A DNA stretch of 64,000 nucleotides from an uncultured Luteitalea sp. (GCA_934541105.1 CAKTDA010000002.1:248001-312000); one strand, 5' to 3'. Shown: positions 50,873 to 59,438, counted from the stretch's first letter. Numbers and translations are program-made. Notes: generated by a model not told the origin, from the letters alone.

Positions 50873-52509
50873 GTCGCCACATCCTTGCCGCACTCGCGAC
50901 GTCTGCATCGGTTGTCGCCGTCCTCGCCGCACAGCCCGCGGTGCCCCGTTTCGACAACGTCCAGGCCGCAAGCGGCATCGACTTCGTGCTCGCGAATGCG
51001 CCCACTCCCGACAAGCGCCTGATCGAGACGATGCCGGGCGGGCTTGCCGCCTTCGACTACGACAACGACGGCCGGGTGGACATCTTCTTCTCCAACGGGA
51101 ACCAGACATCGGCCGAGGCAAAGGCCGGCGCGGCCTTCGACAACCGGCTGTATCGCAACCTCGGCGACTTCCGGTTCGAGGACGTCACCGAGGCGGCAGG
51201 CCTGAAAGGTCGCGGGTTCGCGATGGGCGCGGCAGCTGCCGACTACGACAACGACGGGCACGTCGACCTCTTCGTGCCGGGCGTGGCGCACCTCACCCTG
51301 TACCGCAACCTCGGGAACGGCAGATTCGAGGACGTCACCGCCAAGGCGGGACTGAAGCCGACCGCCTGGTCTGTTGCCGCAGCCTGGACCGACGTCGACC
51401 GCGACGGACATCTCGACCTCTTCGTCGTCAACTATCTCGACTGGCGTGACGGCGCCGATCGATTCTGCGGTGACAGGCTGCGCAACCTGCGCGTCTACTG
51501 CCATCCGAAGTTCTACACGGGACTGCCCAATCAGCTGTACCGGAACCGCGGCGACGGCACGTTCGAAGACGTCTCCAAGGCAAGCGGCATCGGCACCCAC
51601 GTCGGCAAGGGCATGAGCGTTGCCGTTGCCGACTTCGACGACGATGGGCGGGACGATGTCTTCGTGACGAACGACGGCGTGCCGAACTTCCTGTTCAGGA
51701 ACGTCGACGGCCGGCGGTTCGAGGAGTCGGCGCTGCTGTCGGGGGTCGCGCTGCCCGGCTTCGGGCGCCCGGTGTCCAGCATGGGCGTGGCCGCGCAGGA
51801 CGTGACGGGCGACGGCCTGCCCGACATCCTCGTCACGGCGCTGAAGGGCGAGACGTTCCCGTTCTTCGTCAACGACGGCAAGCTGCTCTTCCACGACGCG
51901 ACCCACAAGTCGGGCATTGCCGTGCCGAGCAGCCAGCGCAGCGGCTGGGGCGTGGCGCTTGCCGACCTCGACAATGACGGCCGACGGGATGTCGCGACGG
52001 CGAACTCCCACGTCAACGACCGCATCGACCAGTTCGAGGCGTCGTCGTACCGCGAGCCGAACACGGTCCTGCTGAATCGCGGGGCGACGTTCGAGGACGT
52101 CACGACGCAGGCCGGACCCGGGCTTTCAACGACCGCCGCCGCGCACAGGGGGCTCGTGGCCGTCGATCTCGACAACGACGGACGGCTCGACCTCGTGACG
52201 ACGAGCCTCGGCGGGCCGGTGGAGATCTGGAAGAACCGCGGACCGGCCGGGCACTGGCTCCGCGTGCAGCTGCGCGGCCGCGCGTCGAACCGCGACGGCA
52301 TCGGCGCCATCGTCACCATCGATGGCCGGCGCCAGGTCATGACGTCAGCCGTCGGTTACGCGTCATCCGTGCTGCAGGGAGTGCACGCGGGAATCGGCGC
52401 CACGGCGACCCCGCCGCGCGTCGAGGTGCGATGGCCATCGGGCCGGACGCAGGTCGTCACCGCGCCCGGCGTGGACCGCGTCGTCGAGGTCACGGAACCG
52501 GAGGCGTGA
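50869..52509 (+). CDS. CRTAC1 family secreted protein: FG-GAP/VCBS repeats plus ASPIC/UnbV domain
   Basis: About 546 residues, signal peptide at the N-terminus (MSRHILAALATSASVVAVLAAQ). Several integrin-like FG-GAP/VCBS repeats with calcium-binding DxDxDG loops: AAFDYDNDGRVDIFFSN, AAADYDNDGHVDLFVPG, TDVDRDGHLDLFVVN, ADFDDDGRDDVFVTN, ADLDNDGRRDVATAN and VDLDNDGRLDLVTTS, forming a beta-propeller. The end (RVQLRGRASNRDGIGAIVTIDGRRQVM, ASSVLQGVHAGIGATATPPRVEVRWPSGRTQVV) is the ASPIC/UnbV domain. Function unknown; extracellular, calcium-stabilised. GTG start overlaps yqeY (GTGA). The 3' end overlaps the convergent TPR gene by 20 bases. Confidence 0.93.
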   Translation: MSRHILAALATSASVVAVLAAQPAVPRFDNVQAASGIDFVLANAPTPDKRLIETMPGGLAAFDYDNDGRVDIFFSNGNQTSAEAKAGAAFDNRLYRNLGDFRFEDVTEAAGLKGRGFAMGAAAADYDNDGHVDLFVPGVAHLTLYRNLGNGRFEDVTAKAGLKPTAWSVAAAWTDVDRDGHLDLFVVNYLDWRDGADRFCGDRLRNLRVYCHPKFYTGLPNQLYRNRGDGTFEDVSKASGIGTHVGKGMSVAVADFDDDGRDDVFVTNDGVPNFLFRNVDGRRFEESALLSGVALPGFGRPVSSMGVAAQDVTGDGLPDILVTALKGETFPFFVNDGKLLFHDATHKSGIAVPSSQRSGWGVALADLDNDGRRDVATANSHVNDRIDQFEASSYREPNTVLLNRGATFEDVTTQAGPGLSTTAAAHRGLVAVDLDNDGRLDLVTTSLGGPVEIWKNRGPAGHWLRVQLRGRASNRDGIGAIVTIDGRRQVMTSAVGYASSVLQGVHAGIGATATPPRVEVRWPSGRTQVVTAPGVDRVVEVTEPEA

Positions 52510-54016
52510 TCGTCGCGGCCTCGGCCGGGGTCGTCGTCTCGGGTGCGGCGGCCTGGGCGCGCTTCTGGTGCTCGGCGAGCAGCGTGCGCGCCCGCTCGGT
52601 GTTGCCGGTGCGCTGCATTGCCTGCGCGAGCTGGTAGTAGAGGCTGCCGTCCCTGTCGGTCGGCAGCGCCTTCTCGAGATGCGTGGCCGCGCCCGCGGCG
52701 TCGCCCGACTGCAGCAGCGCGCGTCCGAGGGCGGCGTGAGCTTCGAGCATCGACGGCGCGACGGTCACGGCCTGCCGGAGCAGCGTGATCGCGCGATCGA
52801 GCTGCTGCAACTGGAGCAGCGTGTCGCCGAGCGCGACGAGCAGGTCGGGGGCGTTGGGAGCCATCCCGTGAAGCTTCTCGAGCAGCGGCAGGGCCGCCTT
52901 GTAGTCGAGGCTTGCGTACAGCGCGCCTGCGAGCTCGCGTTCGAGGCCAGGGTCTCCGGGGGCGAGCTTCAAGGCCTCGCGCAACTGGGTGGCGGCTTCG
53001 AGCGGCTGGCCCTGGTCACGCGCGATCCCGGCGCGCATCACGTAGCGCTCCACCGACGGCGGCAGCTTCTCGAGCGTGTCGAACGCCTGCGCGGCGAGGT
53101 CATTTGCCGCCCGGGCCCGCCAGTACAGGGCCGCCGCCTGCTTTGCCGATCCCGTGCGCGCCAGCGCATCGTCGAGGCGGCCCGACACGTAGGCGCAGGC
53201 TACCGGCACGCTGGCGCAGTCGGGCTTCTCGGCCGCGGCACGCTGCTCCTCCACCGCGGCCCAGTCCGCATGACCGCTTGCGGCATAGAGGCGGGCGAGC
53301 GTCCGGTGGACGCCCGGGAGCGTCGGCAACGCCTCCTGCGCCTTCTTCACGAGCGAGAAGGCCGTCGGGTACTTCTCCTCGACGGCCAGCACGTCGGCAA
53401 CGAGCAGCCAGACGTACGGCGAGTCGGGATCGATCGCCTGGAGGGCGTCGAAGGCGTCGCGGGCGACCCCTTCGTAGCTGCGGCCGAGGGCGGCCCACGT
53501 CTGCGCTGACTGGGGCTGCGCGGCCGCAAGCAGTTTCAGCTGCGTGCTGGCCTCGCCGTGGCGGCCGAGGGCCAGCAGGGCCTCGGCGAGTGCCTGGCGG
53601 GCGTTCGCGTTGTCGCGGTCGGCTTCGAGCACCTGCCGCAACGGCGTGACGGCGTCTTCCGGCCTGCCGAGTTCCAGGTACGAGATCCCGAGGAACAGCT
53701 TCGCGGGCAGCAGGTCGGCCCGCAGGCGGATGGCTTCGCGCAGCGGCCCGATTGCGTCGGCCGTGCGCCCGGCCATCGCGCGCGCCATGCCGAGTTGCAT
53801 CTGCGCGATCGGATCGGCAGGTGTCGCGGCCACGATCTTCGCGAGAATCGCCTCGGCCTCACCGAACCGCGACGCCTCCATCGCGGCTTCGGCCTGTGCC
53901 CTCGACTGCTGGAGGTCGCCGGCGGCTGCCTGCCGCGTGGGCTGCCGGGCGGATGCCGCCGACACGGGATCTGAGGCCAGCAACACGAGGGCGACGAAGG
54001 CTGGACCGATGCGCAC
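52490..54016 (-). CDS. Secreted TPR-repeat protein
   Basis: About 508 residues. From GTG at 54016 the sequence begins MRIGPAFVALVLLASDPVSAASA, a good signal peptide; the longer frame upstream adds an Arg/His-rich stretch that would precede it and is unlikely. At least ten tetratricopeptide repeats follow (for example AILAKIVAATPADPIAQMQLGMARAMAG, AIGPLREAIRLRADLLPAKLFLGISYLELG, LLEKLHGMAPNAPDLLVALGDTLLQLQ, HLEKALPTDRDGSLYYQLAQAMQRTG) and a Pro/Thr/Ala tail. Periplasmic scaffold of unknown partners. TACAAG sits 6 bases before the GTG. Overlaps the CRTAC1 gene by 20 bases at the 3' end. CRTAC1 and TPR proteins are often neighbours in Acidobacteriota. Confidence 0.85.
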   Translation of the reverse strand: MRIGPAFVALVLLASDPVSAASARQPTRQAAAGDLQQSRAQAEAAMEASRFGEAEAILAKIVAATPADPIAQMQLGMARAMAGRTADAIGPLREAIRLRADLLPAKLFLGISYLELGRPEDAVTPLRQVLEADRDNANARQALAEALLALGRHGEASTQLKLLAAAQPQSAQTWAALGRSYEGVARDAFDALQAIDPDSPYVWLLVADVLAVEEKYPTAFSLVKKAQEALPTLPGVHRTLARLYAASGHADWAAVEEQRAAAEKPDCASVPVACAYVSGRLDDALARTGSAKQAAALYWRARAANDLAAQAFDTLEKLPPSVERYVMRAGIARDQGQPLEAATQLREALKLAPGDPGLERELAGALYASLDYKAALPLLEKLHGMAPNAPDLLVALGDTLLQLQQLDRAITLLRQAVTVAPSMLEAHAALGRALLQSGDAAGAATHLEKALPTDRDGSLYYQLAQAMQRTGNTERARTLLAEHQKRAQAAAPETTTPAEAATITPPVP

Positions 54017-54050
54017 CCAGCACTTGTAGGCTGCCACGACCGCGTGCGTC

Positions 54051-54066
54051 AACGGCGTTCGCCGTT
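54051..54066. promoter_or_regulatory. Near-palindrome between TPR gene and murJ
   Basis: AACGGCG-TT-CGCCGTT, two perfect 7-base arms, in the middle of the 74-base divergent gap. It could be an operator shared by both genes; an extended -10-like TG-C-GATGAT (54076-54084) ends 6 bases before the murJ ATG. Confidence 0.35.
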
Positions 54067-54090
54067 CCGGCCGCGTGCGATGATGTCGGG

Positions 54091-55719
54091 ATGAGCGCGC
54101 CGCGCGGGTCGTCACTTGTGCGCGCCGCCGGCCTCGTCGGCAGCGCGACGATGGCGAGCCGGGTCCTGGGGCTCGTCCGCGAGCAGGTCCTCGCGCACGC
54201 GTTCGGCGCCAGCCACCAGATGGACGCGTTCAACGTCGCGTTCCGCCTGCCCAACCTCGTGCGCGACCTCTTTGCCGAGGGCGCGATGACGGCCGCCTTC
54301 GTCCCGACGTTCAGCAGGACGCTCGCCACGCGGGGCCGCGAGGCCGCTTGGCAACTCGGCCGGCGCGCCATGACCGCGCTCCTGCTCGTGACCACGGTCG
54401 TCGCGGGGGCCGGCATCTTCCTGGCCGGGCCGATGACCCGCGCGTTCGCGTCCGACTATGCCGACGTCCCCGGCAAGTTCGAGCTGACCGTCACGCTGAC
54501 GCAGCTCATGTTCCCCTTCCTGCCCCTTGTCGCGATCTCGGTGGCCGCCATGGGGATGCTCAACGCGCTCGGCCGCTTCTTCGTGCCGGCGTTCGCGCCG
54601 GCGATGTTCAACGTCGCCTCGATTGCCTGCATCCTGCTGCTGGTGCCCATCCTGCCGCAGTACGGCATCGAGCCGGTCCTGGCGCTTGCCGCGGCCGTGC
54701 TGATCGGCGGCGTCGGCCAGATCCTGCTGCAGTGGCCGTCGCTCCGCGCGGAAGGCTACCGGTACCGGTTCGACTTCGCGCCGCGCGACCCGGCGCTGCG
54801 CGAGATCCTCGTGCTGATGGGTCCCGGCACCCTGGGCGTGGCGGCCACGCAGTTCAACGTCTACGTCAACACGGTGCTCGCCACCGGGCAGGAGGCGGGG
54901 GCCGTGTCGTGGCTCAACTACGCCTTCCGGATCATGTACCTGCCGATCGGGCTGTTCGGCGTCTCGCTCGCGAGTGCGTCGCTGCCCCTCATCTCGACGC
55001 ACGCGGCCCGCGAGGACTTCGCGGCCGTGCGTCGGACGCTCGGGCATGCGCTCCGGCTCGTGCTGTCGCTGACCGTGCCGGCGACGTTCGGCCTCGTCGC
55101 GCTCGGTGTCCCCATCGTCCGGTTGATCTTCGAGCGCGGGCGCTTCGAGGCGTCCGACACGCAGGCCGTGGCCCTGGCGCTGATGGCGTACTCGCCCGGC
55201 CTCGTCGGCTATTCGGCCGTGAAGGTGCTGTCGCCGACGTTCTATGCCCTGCGCGACAGCCGGACGCCCGTCATCGTCAGCGTCATGGCGGTCCTCACGA
55301 ATGCGGCGCTCAACCTGGCCCTCGTCCGCGTCCTCGGCTACGCGGGCCTGGCGCTCGGCACGGCCATCGCGTCGCTGCTGAACGCCACGCTGCTGCTCGT
55401 GCTGCTCCAGCGTCGGCTCGGCAGCGTCGAGGGTGCACGTCTCGCCTCGACGCTTGTGCGCACGATCGCGGCGAGCACGGTGATGGCGGCCACGGCATGG
55501 GGCCTGCACGAATGGCTCTCCGTGCAGGTGATCCCCGGCGACGAGCTCCTTCGGCAGGTCCTGCGGGTCGGCACGAGCATCGGCACGGCGCTCGTCGTGC
55601 TCGCGGGGGCGGCGCGACTCCTCCGCATCGAGGAGTTCGACGAGGCCTTCGGCCGCATCGTGCGGCGGTTCGCCAGGCGTCGTGGGAAGCAGGCGGAAGG
55701 AGACGACACGCGTGGCTGA
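54091..55719 (+). CDS. murJ: Lipid II flippase MurJ (MviN)
   Basis: About 542 residues, 14 predicted membrane segments, MOP superfamily. Moves lipid II across the inner membrane for peptidoglycan assembly. Signatures: AAGLVGSATMASRVLGLVREQVLAHAFGASHQMDAFNVAFRLPNLVRDLFAEGAMTAAFVPTF, LTQLMFPFLPLVAISVAAMGMLNALGRFFVPAFAPAMFNV, and LIFERGRFEASDTQ. It stands apart from the dcw cluster, downstream of its own short promoter region. The ATG at 54091 has no Shine-Dalgarno. The stop lies 8 bases inside the MFS gene. Confidence 0.95.
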   Translation: MSAPRGSSLVRAAGLVGSATMASRVLGLVREQVLAHAFGASHQMDAFNVAFRLPNLVRDLFAEGAMTAAFVPTFSRTLATRGREAAWQLGRRAMTALLLVTTVVAGAGIFLAGPMTRAFASDYADVPGKFELTVTLTQLMFPFLPLVAISVAAMGMLNALGRFFVPAFAPAMFNVASIACILLLVPILPQYGIEPVLALAAAVLIGGVGQILLQWPSLRAEGYRYRFDFAPRDPALREILVLMGPGTLGVAATQFNVYVNTVLATGQEAGAVSWLNYAFRIMYLPIGLFGVSLASASLPLISTHAAREDFAAVRRTLGHALRLVLSLTVPATFGLVALGVPIVRLIFERGRFEASDTQAVALALMAYSPGLVGYSAVKVLSPTFYALRDSRTPVIVSVMAVLTNAALNLALVRVLGYAGLALGTAIASLLNATLLLVLLQRRLGSVEGARLASTLVRTIAASTVMAATAWGLHEWLSVQVIPGDELLRQVLRVGTSIGTALVVLAGAARLLRIEEFDEAFGRIVRRFARRRGKQAEGDDTRG

Positions 55720-56968
55720 GGCCAGGGACGCGCGACGTGTGAACGGGCGCCCGCTCGGCATCGTCTCGTCGGCGCACTTCATGGTGGATGCGTACTCGAA
55801 CATGTACGCCCCGCTGCTGCCGCTGTTGATGCCGCGGCTCGGGATGAGCCTGCAGGCCGCCGGCACGCTGATGATGGTGTTCCAGGCGGCCGCATCGCTC
55901 TCGCAGCTGCTGTTCGGGCGCCTTGCCGACCGGGGCCACGCGCGCCTGCTGCTCGTCGTGGGCCCACTCGTGAGCGCCATCGTGCTCAGCCTGATCGGGC
56001 TCGTGCAGCACGAGTCGATGCTGGCCCTCGTGCTCGTGGTGGGCGGGCTCGGCATTGCGGCCTTCCATCCGCCGGGCGCGATGGTCGCGCACACGACGGG
56101 CGGCACCCGGCCGGGGACGGCCATGAGCGTGTTCGTCACGAGCGGCACCATCGGCTTTGCCGTCGCGCCGCTCGTCGTCGCGAGCGCCGCCGGGCGGTAC
56201 GGGCTCGGCTCGACGATCTGGTTCCTGCTGCCGGGCCTTGCGAGCGCCCTGCTGTTTGCGCGAGCGGTTCCCGCGCTGCCGCTGGCGCCGCCGCATCGCC
56301 ACGGCGGCGGCCTGCGCGCGCTGCGCCCGCAGGCGGGCAACCTGTTCCTGCTCTACGTCCTCGTCGTGCTGCGGACGGTGGTGTCGCTGTCGTTCGCGAC
56401 GTTCGTGCCGGTGCTGCTGACCAGGCAGGGCATGAGCGTTGCGGAGGCCGGTGCGGCCATGGCGCTCTACCTCTTCATGTCCGGCATCGGCGGATTCTGG
56501 GGCGGCACGCTTGCCGACCGGTTCGGGCCGCGGCGGGTCATCCTGCTCTCCTTCGTGCTGTCCACGCCGTTCCTGCTCGTGGCGCCCCAGGCCACGGGCT
56601 GGACGTTCGCCCTGCTGCTTGCCGTCGGCGGCCTGTTCCTGCAGTCAACGCTGCCGGTCAACGTCAGCTTCGGGCAGGCCCTTGCGCCGCACAGCGCCGC
56701 GACCGTCTCGTCACTGATGATGGGCGTGGCATGGGGAACGGGCGGCATGCTGGTGCCCGTCACGGGCATGATGGCCGACGCCATGGGGCTGCCGGCGACA
56801 CTCACGGTGCTCGCCGGACTGCCGATCGTCGCAGCCCTGCTGTCGACGCGGCTGCCGCCCGCGCCGCCGCTGCCCATGCACGTCGAGCCGGTCGAGGTGA
56901 ACGTGCCCGGCGTGGATCCGTCGGCCGACGAGGACGGGCGGGCGTCCGAGGCGCGACAGGGCGAGTAG
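55712..56968 (+). CDS. MFS transporter, fosmidomycin-resistance (Fsr)-like
   Basis: About 418 residues, 12 predicted membrane segments. LGIVSSAHFMVDAYSNMYAPLLPLLMPRLGMSLQAAGTLMMVFQAAASLSQLLFGRLADRGHARLLLV shows the Fsr-type start (HFxxDxYxxxxxPLLP) and the MFS loop 2-3 GRLADRG. GGLGIAAFHPPGAMVAHTTGG is also Fsr-like. Exporter of an unknown small molecule. GTG at 55712 has a strong ribosome site (GGAAGGAGA, 8 bases away) within the end of murJ, so the two are co-transcribed. The acidic tail (DPSADEDGRASEARQGE) is cytoplasmic. The stop codon overlaps the -10 element of the rhomboid gene. Confidence 0.9.
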   Translation: MAEARDARRVNGRPLGIVSSAHFMVDAYSNMYAPLLPLLMPRLGMSLQAAGTLMMVFQAAASLSQLLFGRLADRGHARLLLVVGPLVSAIVLSLIGLVQHESMLALVLVVGGLGIAAFHPPGAMVAHTTGGTRPGTAMSVFVTSGTIGFAVAPLVVASAAGRYGLGSTIWFLLPGLASALLFARAVPALPLAPPHRHGGGLRALRPQAGNLFLLYVLVVLRTVVSLSFATFVPVLLTRQGMSVAEAGAAMALYLFMSGIGGFWGGTLADRFGPRRVILLSFVLSTPFLLVAPQATGWTFALLLAVGGLFLQSTLPVNVSFGQALAPHSAATVSSLMMGVAWGTGGMLVPVTGMMADAMGLPATLTVLAGLPIVAALLSTRLPPAPPLPMHVEPVEVNVPGVDPSADEDGRASEARQGE

Positions 56969-56971
56969 ACT
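56966..56971 (+). promoter_or_regulatory. -10-like element (TAGACT) of the rhomboid gene
   Basis: TAGACT overlaps the MFS stop codon (TAG) and ends 6 bases before the GTG at 56978; no ribosome site, hence a likely leaderless start. Confidence 0.35.
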
Positions 56972-56977
56972 GGCTGC

Positions 56978-57715
56978 GTGGCGCGTTCACCCTACTCCCG
57001 GGTTTCCTACCAGTTCGGGCCCGGTCCGCTGACGCCGGCCGTCAAGGCCCTCCTCATCGCCAACGTCGTCGCGTTCCTGGCACAGGTGGTCGTGCCGTCG
57101 CTGACGATCCTCGGAGGCCTCACGCCCGCGGCCGTCCTCGGATCGTTCTGGATCTGGCAGCCCGTCACCTACATGTTCCTGCACGCCGGGCTCACGCACC
57201 TGGTGTTCAACATGCTCACGCTCTGGATGTTCGGCGTGGAGCTGGAACGGACGTGGGGCACCGAGACGTTCGCGCGCTTCTACCTCTATTGCGGCCTCGG
57301 CGCGGCGGCGACGACCATCGTCGCGTCGCTGCTGCCGTTCGACTTCGCGGACTTCATGTACGTCACGCCCACGGTGGGCGCCTCGGGGGCCATCTACGGC
57401 CTGCTCGCCGCATACGGCGTGCTGTTCGCGCACCGGCCGATCTACATGTACTTCCTGTTCCCGGTGCCGGCGCGGATCTTCGTGCTCGTCACCGGCGCGA
57501 TCACGCTGCTGCTCTCGGTCACGTCGTCAGGCGGCCAGATGGCGCACCTGGCCCACCTCGGAGGCCTCGTCACCGGCTGGGCGCTGCTCACGCGAGGGCG
57601 CGGGGGGCTCGGCGCCGAGTTGAAGTACCGCTACACGAAGTGGCGCCTCCAGCGCGCGCGGCGCCGGTTCGACATCCACCAGGGCGGGCGTGGGGGCGGC
57701 TGGAACGTCCATTAG
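56978..57715 (+). CDS. Rhomboid family intramembrane serine protease
   Basis: 245 residues, about six membrane segments. Cuts membrane proteins inside the bilayer. Catalytic features: HLVFNMLTLWMFG (His-x3-Asn, oxyanion side), GASGAIYGLLAAYG (nucleophile Ser), and HLAHLGGLVTGWAL (catalytic His). The catalytic pair is therefore complete. The C-terminal cytoplasmic tail is basic (KYRYTKWRLQRARRRFDIHQGGRGGG). The start is GTG at 56978, 9 bases after the MFS stop. The natural substrate is unknown. A (GAATGCC) repeat array begins 12 bases after the stop. Confidence 0.93.
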   Translation: MARSPYSRVSYQFGPGPLTPAVKALLIANVVAFLAQVVVPSLTILGGLTPAAVLGSFWIWQPVTYMFLHAGLTHLVFNMLTLWMFGVELERTWGTETFARFYLYCGLGAAATTIVASLLPFDFADFMYVTPTVGASGAIYGLLAAYGVLFAHRPIYMYFLFPVPARIFVLVTGAITLLLSVTSSGGQMAHLAHLGGLVTGWALLTRGRGGLGAELKYRYTKWRLQRARRRFDIHQGGRGGGWNVH

Positions 57716-57727
57716 CGGCGGGGCGGG

Positions 57728-57806
57728 GGGAATGCCGAATGCCGGGAATGCCGAATGCCGGGAATGCCGAATGCCGAATGCCGGGAATGCCGAATGGCGA
57801 ATGGCG
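57728..57806 (+). repeat. GAATGCC heptamer-based tandem repeat after the rhomboid gene
   Basis: Three perfect copies of the 16-base unit GGGAATGCCGAATGCC (57728-57775), one lone GAATGCC, then degenerate copies (GGGAATGCCGAATGGC, GAATGG). It begins 12 bases after the rhomboid stop and would lie in that gene's 3' untranslated region. A related array occurs at 59390-59438. The rest of the 57716-57858 gap shows nothing else. Confidence 0.85.
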
Positions 57807-57858
57807 GATCACACGTGCTTTCGACATTGCGCATCGGGCATCGATCATTAACCCACAA

Positions 57859-58571
57859 ATCACTTGAATAGGTGATCTGGTTGGGATCTATCGCGTATCC
57901 GGTGGCGCTTCGCGAACGCGCCGTGCGCGCGTACGAAGACAGCACCGAGACGTATCAGGTCGTCGCCGCGCGCTTCGCCATCAGCGTCAACGCGCTCGTG
58001 CGCTGGGTGCAGCGCGCTCGGGCTATGGCGCCGCCTTCCAGCAGTGGGCCTCCACGGTAGACCCGCAGCGGCTCGTGTTCCTCGATGAATCCTCGCGATG
58101 GGTCGCTCGCACGCCTGGCTCCCCGTGGTACCGAACTGATCGAACCGCGGCCGATGAACTGGGGCCGCAACCTCACGCTGGTCGGCGCTATGCGCGCCGA
58201 GGGCTGGCTCACGCTGGCCACCAGCTGGGGGCCGATGAACAGCCTGCGGTTTGCCGCGTGGGTCCGTCGGCACCTGCTCCGCGGGCTGCGGCCCGGTGAC
58301 ATCGTGATCATGGGCAATCTGGCGGCGCACAAGAGCCGACGCGTGCAGGACCTGGTCGCCAGCGTCGGCGCCAGCGTGCGATACCTGCCGCCGTACTCGT
58401 ACGACTTCAACCCCATCGAGCACGCCTGGGCGTTGATCAAGCAGCGGCTCCGTCGCCTCGCGCCACGGACCAGTGTCGCCCTCCGCGCGGGGGCTCAGCG
58501 TGCCCGGCGCGTTGTCCAGCCGCACCACTGCCGCAACTGGACGGCTCACGCGGGCTACACACTCAAGTGAT
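57859..58571 (+). mobile_element. IS630-like insertion sequence remnant
   Basis: About 0.7 kb, shorter than an intact IS630 (~1.1 kb). Possible terminal inverted repeats: ATCACTTGAAT at 57859-57869 and its inverse ACTCAAGTGAT at 58561-58571 (10 of 11 matching). The transposase reading is split into pieces in two frames with a large internal deletion. No clear target duplication can be read, although IS630 elements insert at TA. Confidence 0.6.
57872..58570 (+). pseudogene. IS630 family transposase, degraded
   Basis: The N-terminal helix-turn-helix piece (57872-58060: YPVALRERAVRAYEDSTETYQVVAARFAISVNALVRWVQRA) is joined by deletion to the catalytic part. GYGAAFQQW and DPQRLVFLDESSRW (first DDE Asp) are read in another frame around 58016-58110. 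The rest, at 58085-58570 (PMNWGRNLTLVGAMRAEGWL, GDIVIMGNLAAHKSRRVQDLV, LPPYSYDFNPIEHAWALIKQRLRR), returns to the first frame. The second catalytic Asp of the usual DNLxxHK motif is Gly (GNLAAHK); the Glu of NPIEHAW remains. At least one large deletion and a frame change make it non-functional. Confidence 0.8.
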
Positions 58572-58757
58572 CACTGGGATGAGACCGCGTCCTCATCGGC
58601 CAGAAGGCCGTCTCAGCGGCCGTCCGCGCGCACGCGCCGGCGGCCCTCCGGAAGCTGTCAAGGGAATCGGAGGCTCTTCACGGTCGCGCCATTCAGCGGT
58701 TCGTGCTCAACCCTGCGGCAGTCGGTGGCCCGAGAGTCGCCACGACCTCAGCTTCCG
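58572..58757. other. Non-coding stretch after the IS remnant
   Basis: No convincing gene, promoter or terminator. It is a scrambled GC-rich segment between the IS right end and the gene fragment, with only a small GGCC-AGAA-GGCC hairpin near 58600. Confidence 0.4.
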
Positions 58758-59399
58758 TCAGACCGACCCGAAGTTGAGACCGCCTGACTCATGGGACACC
58801 GACGCGACAACGCCTCCGCCGGCCAGCGGAACGAAACCGCCGGCGGACGCTCTGTAGGCCGGTGGCTCCGTGCCACTCTGCGTCACGTCGCAGGAATGCT
58901 CGATCGTGGAGGTCACCGTGCCGTTCGGCGCGACACGACATAACTCGAGCTGCCCGTTGTAGCGGCGGCCCTCCGGCGCATCCGTGCACGGCCAATCCAA
59001 CTCCAACGAATGGGCAGTGGCTACCGCCAGGAACACATCTCCTTCCTCATCGATGACGGGGCCCGCCGCGTGCCTCGTCGCGTGGGCGAAAGGCTGAAGA
59101 TCGCGGCAGCCGGTGGCGCCGGCGCACATCGCCGGTGCCTTCGTCGACGGAAACGAGTTCCAGGTCGTCGTCGGGGTGCGGATGACGGTTGGCACGCGGC
59201 CATCCCCACCCACCGCCAGGCGGGCCCCTTGTTCCATGAGCTCCCCAGGTGCCGGCTCCACGTCTGCGCGCTGCCGGGCGCGCCAACGAAGCGCACCTCC
59301 TGTTGGTCGTGGGCGGCGGCTGGCACGTCCACTAGCGGACGTGCTGCAACCCCGCGGGTGCGACGCGGGCCGATTCCGGCGGAATGCAGCATTCGGCAT
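58758..59399 (-). pseudogene. Fragment of a secreted, cysteine-containing protein
   Basis: A 213-codon frame whose C-terminal two thirds look protein-like (VIDEEGDVFLAVATAHSLELDWPCTDAPEGRRYNGQLELC, SCDVTQSGTEPPAYRASAGGFVPLAGGGVVASV). They have conserved-looking strand/turn patterns and four Cys, as in extracellular repeat or propeller proteins. The N-terminal third is Arg/Pro-rich and runs back into the heptamer repeat, so it is not genuine coding sequence. There is no signal peptide and no ribosome site. It is best read as the 3' end of a larger gene whose 5' part has been lost, within a decayed island. Family not recognised. Confidence 0.45.
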
Positions 59400-59438
59400 T
59401 CAGCATTCAGCATTCGGAATTCGGAATTCGGAATTCAT
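59390..59438 (-). repeat. Heptamer tandem repeat after the cupin gene
   Basis: Seven 7-base units on the plus strand (CATTCGG, CATTCAG x2, CATTCGG, AATTCGG x2, AATTCAT). On the minus strand, the sense of the cupin gene, these read GAATTCC...GAATGCT...GAATGCC. The first unit overlaps the cupin stop codon (59437-59435). Same heptamer family and same gene-relative orientation as the array after the rhomboid gene. Confidence 0.8.

Noticed and set aside
54017..54115. N-terminal extension of the TPR protein to ATG at 54115
   Set aside because: It adds an Arg/His-rich stretch before an excellent signal peptide and would run across the murJ start region; GTG at 54016 is preferred.
54112..56340. A 742-codon minus-strand frame opposite murJ and the MFS gene
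   Set aside because: Antisense shadow dominated by Arg/Asp/Gln; both plus-strand genes have full membrane-protein signatures.
58567..58857. A 96-codon plus-strand frame after the IS remnant
   Set aside because: Arg/Pro/Ser-rich, no motif, overlaps the fragment on the other strand; no support as a gene.
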